DNA from: Trifolium pratense
Lineage: Eukaryota > Streptophyta > Magnoliopsida > Fabales > Fabaceae
Assembly: GCF_020283565.1 (NCBI RefSeq)
Contig: NC_060065.1
Coordinates: forward strand, 18,204,866 to 18,268,865
DNA: 64,000 nucleotides
Direction of reading: 5' to 3'
The notes under the pieces were generated by a model. That model was not told the DNA's origin. It saw only the letters and a program-made list of their open reading frames with translations, and did no database searches. Below are positions 57,763 through 64,000 of this stretch, in pieces. Position 1 is the first letter of the stretch. Every line of letters starts with the position of its first letter. The position numbers were made by a program, and so were the translations under genes.

Positions 57763-57985
57763 TTTTTTTTTCTTTTTCCGACAAGCTTATTTCCTAAAAC
57801 TTAACTTCCACCATTTCGGGTCCACCGAGATCCGAAGAACTTTTCTATTTCTTCTACCTCTCTTATCTCTTGCCATTTCTTTTTAACACTAAACCATTTT
57901 TCTACCCATATCTCTTGGCATTTCCTAGAATGTATTTTTTTGGTGTTATAGTTCTGGATCTAAGATGCCTTTGTGAATTATATTT
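57763..57985 (+). repeat. End of the segmental duplication, copy A
   Basis: After the MULE-like element the sequence again matches the copy B flank (CGACAAGCTTATTT, CCACCATTTCGG, TTCTATTTCTTCTA, TTTTTTTGGTGTTATAGTTC) until about 57985, where the similarity stops. Confidence 0.75.
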
Positions 57986-58486
57986 AATTATTATCTATAA
58001 AAGTCGTGATTATATTTCCGTAGACATAATTTTTAAGTTACGCATTTTAACTTCTATTGAAAAAACACTTTATAAAAGATGCATTTGATTTGGATTGTTA
58101 TTTTGGAAAAAGTTTACTTTATTTAATTTAAAAATGATTGCGAAAATTTTAATTCAAAGTTTTTGTGATTTTTTTTCATCAAAAAAGTATAACATGCTCT
58201 CTTTTGGACTCTTAAAAATTGAGTTGTTACATAGGAAAGTATTGTCTCTCTTACAAACACATCTAAATTTATTCTAATATAAAAATATGACGTGACATTG
58301 AATTTTGCTATAGCTAACCAATGAATTTTGCTATTGCTAACCAACTAAACTCCGAGTACCGAAAATTTCAACCCCAAACACAATTGTCTATCTCCTGTTA
58401 GGATTCATGTGCATATCCTTGAAAGATTTCAACTTTTCGCAACCCCTGAATATATTCGGTCATTCCATGAAATTACCAAACTAACC

Positions 58487-58705
58487 CTCTCGCTTTCTAG
58501 AATGTGAACACTTTTTCACACTCTAAGTAGCGAGTGTCAATATTTTTAGCTCAAATCCACCCCTTAGAATGAAAAAAAATCATGAAAAAAGGAGTTCACA
58601 TTCTAGAAAGCGAACTCAGCTGCAGTTCATATTTTAGAAAGCGAACTCCCCCCCCCCCCCCCCCCCCATTTTTGCTATTTACACACTCGCTTTCTAAGTA
58701 GCGAG
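58487..58705. repeat. Repeat patch with AGAAAGCGA inverted words and a 20-C run
   Basis: CTCGCTTTCTAGAATGTGAA near 58489 is inverted near 58590-58612 (TTCACATTCTAGAAAGCGA). TAGAAAGCGAACTC recurs near 58635, and CTCGCTTTCTAAGTAGCGAG near 58687. A 20-base C run lies at 58648-58667. It may be a small transposon with subterminal repeats. Confidence 0.6.
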
Positions 58706-59254
58706 AGGGGTAAAATAAGGTTTTCAGGGGTGATCATGACTACCGGGGGCGTCCGAAGTAACTTTCTCCTTGAAAAATAGAGTATGAGTATGGGGGACAA
58801 CCCTATGTTCTCTTGCCCATGCCCCCTATGAGTACCAACCTTAGAGATAGCCATTCAGATAATGATGATGAGAAATAACTTGCAGGAGGATTACTGGGTG
58901 CTGCAGGGAGACTTGGCATACCATATGGAACTCCAACTATATATATATAAGACTGGTTATGCAGTGTAGGAGCACATATCTCACCGCCAGCTTGAAGATT
59001 TCCTGAGAGTAACGAAAGCAAAAGTTTGAATGGCCTTGATTAAAAGTTTCAAAATTAGTATTTTTTTTAATAAAATACAAAAACAAAAGCACTTTCAGTA
59101 TCTGTATCCAAAAAAAAAAAAAGCACTTTCAGTATCTATCTCATCGCAGAACCTTGTTCCAATTCAAACAATCCGCAACAGCATCTCCTTGACAACTTCG
59201 CCGCAGCGCCGCTTTGACGGCTCCACCGCTGGTACATTTCACTGTTACAAATGC

Positions 59255-59294
59255 TTTATTTATTTATTTATTTATTTATCTATTTATTTATTTT
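59255..59294. repeat. (ATTT)n microsatellite
   Basis: About ten TTTA units with one C interruption. Confidence 0.9.
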
Positions 59295-59537
59295 GCTATG
59301 GCAAGAGTAGACAATAAAAAATGCAGGTAATACTTAAGTTGTTGTAATTCACTATAAGAATTGTTAAGTCTTTGAGCTTTGTGGTTCTTTTTATTAGAAC
59401 AAACAAGGCCTCCAAACTGACTTTATGTTATTGTTACCATTGAAATGGGCATAATGCATAATTTAGGATCAGAATATTTGCACGGGTTTCAATTCATGTA
59501 CTCATGTTTGTTATTGTTATTATTGATCAACAGGTAT

Positions 59538-61506
59538 ATGATGGCTGGCTACATTATTAGACGAGCATTCTCACGCCGCAATTTGTTTCGCCTCCCAACC
59601 TCTGCTCTTAGTGTTTGTCAAAATTCCCCTGTTGATAGTCGCCATCCAACTATGGCTAATTTTATCATGGAAACTCGCAGAGCCTCTTCCAAAGGAAAGT
59701 CATGTAAGTAATTTAGGATTACCAACATTTATTATTGAAAAACAAGCAATTTCACGTCGGGTTGATATTACACATTCATCAAATTAATCGAAATAGACAT
59801 TGAGTCACGGTGAAAGAGGAGGAAGGAAGGGAGAATAGAAATTGAGTTTGTCACCTTGTGTGCTCAAAGTGAGAAGATTTGATAACATAATTTACACATG
59901 CAAACATGGAATCAAGAGAAAAGATGGAATTTCATAGTGAAGGCCATTTGAGAGAGATTACGGTACTGATATTGAGAGAAGGGAGAAATGTGGCTTTGCT
60001 TTGGCTTCATTCCATTTCCACTACTAATTATTTATCCAAGTCATCATTTGTCAATTTTGTCATTCAACTTACTACAAGCATATTTGTGTCTTTTAGTTAC
60101 TTCTTCACACTTTTGGTCACTTGTTATTTGCGTGACTCCAATAATCCTCTCTAATTAATATTACTTTTATTAATTATAGTCGGGTGGTTACGTGAAGCTC
60201 CACCAAATTATGGCCCTGATATTAAGGCAAGTGCTGTCTCACAGATGGAGGCTGCAATGGCTGCATTGTCTGTTGAACTAAGCAAACTACGAACAGGAAG
60301 AGCATCTCCAGGTATATTGATGTTTATCGTAATTCTATTTGTCTGCGAATGCTTAATACCCAACACATTAGTGCTGAGCATGTCTTGTCTATACAGGAAT
60401 GCTTGATCACATTATTGTAGAAACTGGTGGTGTCAAGATGCCTTTGAATCGGATTGCTCTTGTTTCGGTTCTAGATCCTAAAACCTTATCTGTTAATCCT
60501 TATGATCCTGAGGTACTTTATCTTACACTTTGGACTATGATTGATATTTGTAAAGTTCTAAGTAAACCAGCATTATGGCATGGCATGACTAATTTTTGCA
60601 TATCACGTTACAAACTTTTGCAGACACTTAAACAATTAGAGAACACCATTGTTTCATCTCCATTGGGATTAAATCCTAAAACAGATGGTGAAAGATTGAC
60701 TGTTGTCATTCCACCGTAAGCTTTTATTCTATTTTACATTCCGTTACTCCTGCCTCACAGAGTGAATTGACTAATTTACTTCTCCAACCTTAAATGACCA
60801 GGTTAACCAAAGAGCATATGCAGGTATGTTAATTACACTTCATTTATATTTGTATATGATTTATACTTAACACGTTTTGTTTGATAGCATACTTCTGTAT
60901 CCTTTTGTTTGACATTTATTTCAGGCTATGAATAAGTTGGTCACTAAATCTTGTGAGGATACTCGGCAAAGCATTAGAAGAGCTCGACAAAAGGTGCGGT
61001 GTGGCTTTGCTATTTCAATTTCTTGACGTGGATTGATTTGCCTTTTAGTAATTTAAACAAAGGATTAAGGAAATGGTAGTTATTGAAAGATTTTAGAGTT
61101 TTCTCTTTCTCTGAATCTCTCCAGCCATTTTAAATGGTTTTATTTTTACGTTCGTCCTTGTTTATTTGTTAGTCATGGACTTAAATTGCTGTTAAATGCT
61201 TAATGTTTTCAGCATTCTGTTGAATTTTCGAATACGCCCTTGGTGCTTAATTTTCTGTTGATTTTACAGGCAATGGAAGCCATTAAGAAATTGAATTCCA
61301 TCCTTCCCAAGGACGACCTAAAAAGATTAGAGAAAGAAGTAAGTTATATATGCTTAATGCAGTAGTTATGGCGACGAGATTCCATAACTCCACAAATTTT
61401 ATTTCTAATTTTTTTCGGCTTTCAGGTTGATGATTTAACGAAGAAATTTATTAAGTCTGCAGAAGATGTATCCAAGGCAAAGGAGAAAGAAATTAGTCAA
61501 GGTTGA
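59538..61506 (+). CDS. Ribosome recycling factor, organellar (copy B), 8 exons, about 248 aa
   Basis: Exons: 59538-59703, 60180-60311, 60397-60512, 60624-60715, 60802-60823, 60925-60993, 61270-61338, 61426-61506. All are GT-AG, the phases agree and there is no stop, so this paralogue also looks functional. The RRF domain is almost the same as in copy A (substitutions such as N-A-I to N-T-I, I-A-V to T-V-V, D-A-I to E-A-I, S-S-L to S-I-L, V-C-K to V-S-K). The N-terminus is shorter: an 11-codon deletion in exon 1, and exon 2 starts with a diverged stretch (GWLREAPPNYGPDIK). Both differences lie in or just after the presumed presequence. Intron 1 is longer and unrelated in part; intron 6 lacks about 160 bp present in copy A. 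Confidence 0.92.
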
Positions 61507-62294
61507 CTTGTAGTATTATTCTAGATTTTATGGATTCTGCTGGGGCCTGAAATTTTATCTGGTCTAAGCTAAGCTGAGTATCATTTAACTAGTCATTATA
61601 TTTATGGACTATTTTGTTAGTATAGAAATATTATATAAAAATGATTAATCTCATTCTCAACCTGTGGGTTTTGAGTTGTTGCATTAGTGCAGGTTGCTAT
61701 GTAATGTTTTTTTATCAAACATTTTGTGTTTATGGTTGCTACTCCCCTTGTTGGTCCTAATATGTGAATGTTCCGTTTTGTCTCACAACGGTGTCTAGAG
61801 ATTTTACTCTAATATAAATACACACTGCAAATTTACTTGTTGGCTGAGTCGGCGAGTAAAAGAAGAGAGTGATGAGGAGGTCGATGGTTCGATATTCACT
61901 CTCAACAGAATGCTCAATAAGAGAAATGCTAAGGACAAACCCTCAGACACTCTATTAAACACACCCTTTATTATCGGGCCATGCCACCATTTCTTTTAAA
62001 GATTGTACCTAGTAATCGGCTCCATAAGTTTAGAAAATACAATACGCATTCACTTTTTTTTTTCCTTTTCCGACAGGCTTATTTTCTAAAACTTAACTCC
62101 CACCATTTCGGTTCCACGGGAGATCTGAAGAACTTTTCTATTTCTTCTAGCTCTTATCTTCGGCCATTTCTTTTTAACACTAAACCATTTTTCTACCCAT
62201 ATTTCTTCACATCTTATTCCACAAGACCAAATAGAATGTATTTTTTTGGTGTTATAGTTCTGGTTCTTAAATTAAATGCCTTTCTGAATTATGG
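61507..62294 (+). repeat. 3' flank of RRF copy B, end of the segmental duplication
   Basis: Matches 56051-57985 except for the MULE-like element and small indels. It preserves the uninterrupted T run where that element inserted in copy A. Similarity stops at about 62294. Confidence 0.85.
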
Positions 62295-62710
62295 TCTATG
62301 AAGCACGGACACGGCGACACCGCTAAAGTAAAAATTATAGGACACCGACACCGTTAAATATTTATAAAAGATATAAATTAATAATCAAAATATATATACA
62401 TATAAATCTAAGTTAAACAAGTTATTTCTTAAAAACAGTTTTAAAACAAGATATGATAATATTTTACCTTTATTTATTCATCTACTATTAAAAAATCTAA
62501 AAATATTGTAATCAAAATGTAATCTCTTCAATCCCTCATTGATTTTTATTGTTGTTTCGGCATATCTTTAACTCTTGTAGATATGTGTGATATGTGCCTA
62601 AGAAGAGTATAAGCAAAGAAAAATAATTTTTTTTAGACACTTGTCCGACACATGTCGTACGAGTGTCTTATAGGTGTCGGACACCGATGGAAGGAGTGAC
62701 AAAATTGAGT
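62295..62710. mobile_element. MITE-like repeat with GACACCG/CGGTGTC words
   Basis: It starts CTATGAAGCACGGACACGG and contains near its right end GTCCGACACATGTCGTACGA and GGTGTCGGACACCGATGG. The opposed GACAC/GTGTC words at both ends suggest a MULE- or hAT-like MITE, but I could not fix the right end or a target duplication. Confidence 0.45.
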
Positions 62711-63191
62711 TTTTTTTTGTAACACCCCTTTTAATTTGAAGTAATTTAAATACAAATAAGTAAATAAAATATTAATGTTTTTGAAATTTTTTGGCATAAC
62801 CTCTTTAGAAATTAATTATTCTCTATGTCACCAAAAATTGTACCTAATAACATTTTTTCTCTTTCTAATAAACAAGAACTGTATAACATTTAACTGGTCA
62901 TAAATAATTGCCAGTGGAAAATTACTCTTATCACTTATAATATGGAGAAGTTAATTTATGTGTATTTCTGTTGAGACTTGTCATTTTCTGTTACATGTTA
63001 GTTGATTTGTTAGTTGATTTTCAGTTACATTATAAATACATACATACATACTAGTATTCAATATTCATTCATTCAACCACATTTAGATTTTTATTTCCAC
63101 ACACTCAACACTCATTCATCCTCTTCCTTTTTCCTTCAATCTTTTCTTTTTCTTTTTTTTTTCTTTTCTTCAAGAAGAGAAACACAAGATC
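62711..63191. other. Upstream flank of the PP2C-like fragment
   Basis: AT-rich DNA. ATTATAAATACATACATACA near 63030 could be a TATA box and CT-rich leader-like sequence follows (63115-63175), so the original promoter may have been kept. Confidence 0.35.
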
Positions 63192-63424
63192 ATGGCTTCA
63201 TTTCTAAAACATGTTCTTTTGGGACCCCTTATCAACAGTATCATCAAATTGAAGACCCTCAGGCATTTGCTAATGACCCTCTGGCGTGGTCGAGACCACT
63301 GGTTAGGTATTGCTCTGGCGAATTCTCCATGGCTGCTGTTCAGGAGAATGTGGATATGGAAGATAAGTGCCAAGTTGAAGTTGGCATTGATGCAATCATG
63401 TTTCAATGGTCATGGAGCCTATAG
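63192..63424 (+). pseudogene. PP2C-like (clade D-type) gene fragment
   Basis: Across a frame change the sequence reads EDPQAFANDPLAWSRPLVRY, then GEFSMAAVQENVDMEDKCQV. GEFSMAxVQxN...EDxxQVE matches the start of plant PP2C protein phosphatases just before their metal-binding DGHGG motif. The frame then ends (stop at 63422-63424) without DGHGG or any catalytic motif. The ATG at 63192 is out of frame with this reading, so at least one shift is present. A dead fragment is most likely; family call is moderate. Confidence 0.4.
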
Positions 63425-63860
63425 CTAAGATGCAGCAGTTAACTTCTTTTTCAAGGTTCCTTTCTTCCAACCAGGATTTCTCTATAGTCAAGATGCTCTA
63501 TCCAGCCAGATTTGTGTGGCATCAACTGGGTTCTTTGAAATTTGTAAATCATTGTATGTTAAAATAATCTTCAAATAAAGCATGTTAGCTAAAGCACCCA
63601 GTTTAGAATTTGTTGGTATATATCCGTTTGAAGAATGCATATATTCATGTTGCTGGTCACTAGTATCTTCTTGGCCCTCTGAATGAAAAAGGATTGTCCG
63701 ACACCGCTTGTCCTCTGAATGAAAAAGGAAAGGCATTACAAGTGCAGCCTTTCTTTGAATTCGTGCATGGTTTAGTGAGCTATTAAACTTGTCTAATTCC
63801 TTTGTACATAATGGAATCTGATTTTATAGACTCAACTCATATGAGAGTGCAAGGGAACTG
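63425..63860. other. No gene supported
   Basis: AT-rich DNA between the PP2C-like fragment and a LINE piece. A short direct repeat with CCTCTGAATGAAAAAGGA is seen at about 63676 and 63711. Confidence 0.4.
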
Positions 63861-64000
63861 GATTGTTCTGTGACGGTGGAAAGTGCCTCATAAGATTAAA
63901 GTTTTCGTGTGTAGACTGGTGAGAGGATACATACCAACACGCGAGAAATTGGCGCAGCAAGGGGTGTACTGTCCGGCGACTTGTCCTCAATGTGAGATGC
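63860..64000 (+). pseudogene. LINE reverse-transcriptase zinc-binding (zf-RVT) fragment, runs off right edge
   Basis: The plus-strand frame gives RWKVPHKIKVFVCRLVRGYI, then PTREKLAQQGVYCPATCPQC at the window edge. W-x-PxKIKxFxWR and the CPxCxxxxE-like cysteines are the zf-RVT domain found downstream of plant LINE reverse transcriptases. A stop precedes RWKV. This is a different LINE from the one at 19.7-25.2 kb. Confidence 0.65.

Larger units (their letters stand above)
57986..59374. other. Unique spacer between the RRF duplicates
   Basis: No gene supported. It includes a repeat-like patch at 58480-58710 with GTTCACATTCTAGAAAGCGA words on both strands and a 20-C run (58648-58667), and an ATTT microsatellite at 59255-59294. 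The GC-richer patch at about 59140-59230 has no recognised product. Confidence 0.4.

Noticed and set aside
58648..58667. 20-C run as a telomere or recombination signal
   Set aside because: A plain homopolymer within a repeat patch; no TTTAGGG-type units nearby.
1..64000. CRISPR arrays, phage genes, bacterial operons
   Set aside because: Spliced plant genes and plant transposons throughout; no regularly spaced palindromic repeats with unique spacers.

Overview
The window is nuclear DNA of a flowering plant, most likely a eudicot and plausibly a legume; the legume placement is inference from general resemblance of genes and repeats, not a search. It is AT-rich and gene-poor, with spliced genes (GT-AG introns) and many transposable elements from nearly every plant class. 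There are no bacterial operons, rRNA genes, functional tRNA genes or CRISPR arrays.

Layout. 1-3509: two fragments of an endogenous pararetrovirus (Caulimoviridae) joined head to head, sharing a near-identical inverted segment of about 315 bp, with a tRNA-Met primer site between them. 4331-4519: last exon of the complex I subunit B14/NDUFA6. 8169-14123 (minus): a complete ten-exon TGA2/TGA6-type bZIP transcription factor gene. About 16.7-26.9 kb: a decayed Athila-like LTR retrotransposon split by an L1-type LINE (minus strand, about 19.75-25.23 kb) and hit by a Stowaway MITE. 28.4-36.9 kb: two outward-facing Helitron-type 3' termini and, inside them, a complete hAT element (29357-32615) with a perfect 8-bp target duplication and a frameshifted transposase. 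37525-37890 (minus): a single-exon VQ-motif protein of the SIGMA FACTOR BINDING PROTEIN 1 type with W-boxes in its promoter. 39.7-44.3 kb: MULE-like, Stowaway and hAT-like MITEs and a long A/T-rich hairpin region. 44549-49187: a very young gag-only LTR retrotransposon with 1211-bp LTRs differing at one position that I could see. 50.0-51.6 kb: a MULE-like MITE and a hAT-like MITE, each with perfect target duplications. 54038-56050 and 59538-61506: two intact tandem copies of an organellar (probably mitochondrial) ribosome recycling factor gene. The first copy carries a 1154-bp MULE-like insertion downstream whose empty site survives in the second. 63192-64000: a truncated PP2C-like fragment and the beginning of a LINE RT zinc-binding domain.

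The genes do not form a pathway. Host genes are the B14 exon, TGA, VQ/SIB1-like and the RRF pair. TGA and VQ proteins both belong to defence/salicylate signalling, but they are about 23 kb apart and nothing in the sequence shows a functional link. The strongest leads are the head-to-head pararetrovirus locus (a possible hairpin RNA source), the RRF tandem duplication with its dated insertion, the young gag-only retrotransposon, and a duplicated TGACG site inside the first intron of the TGA-factor gene.
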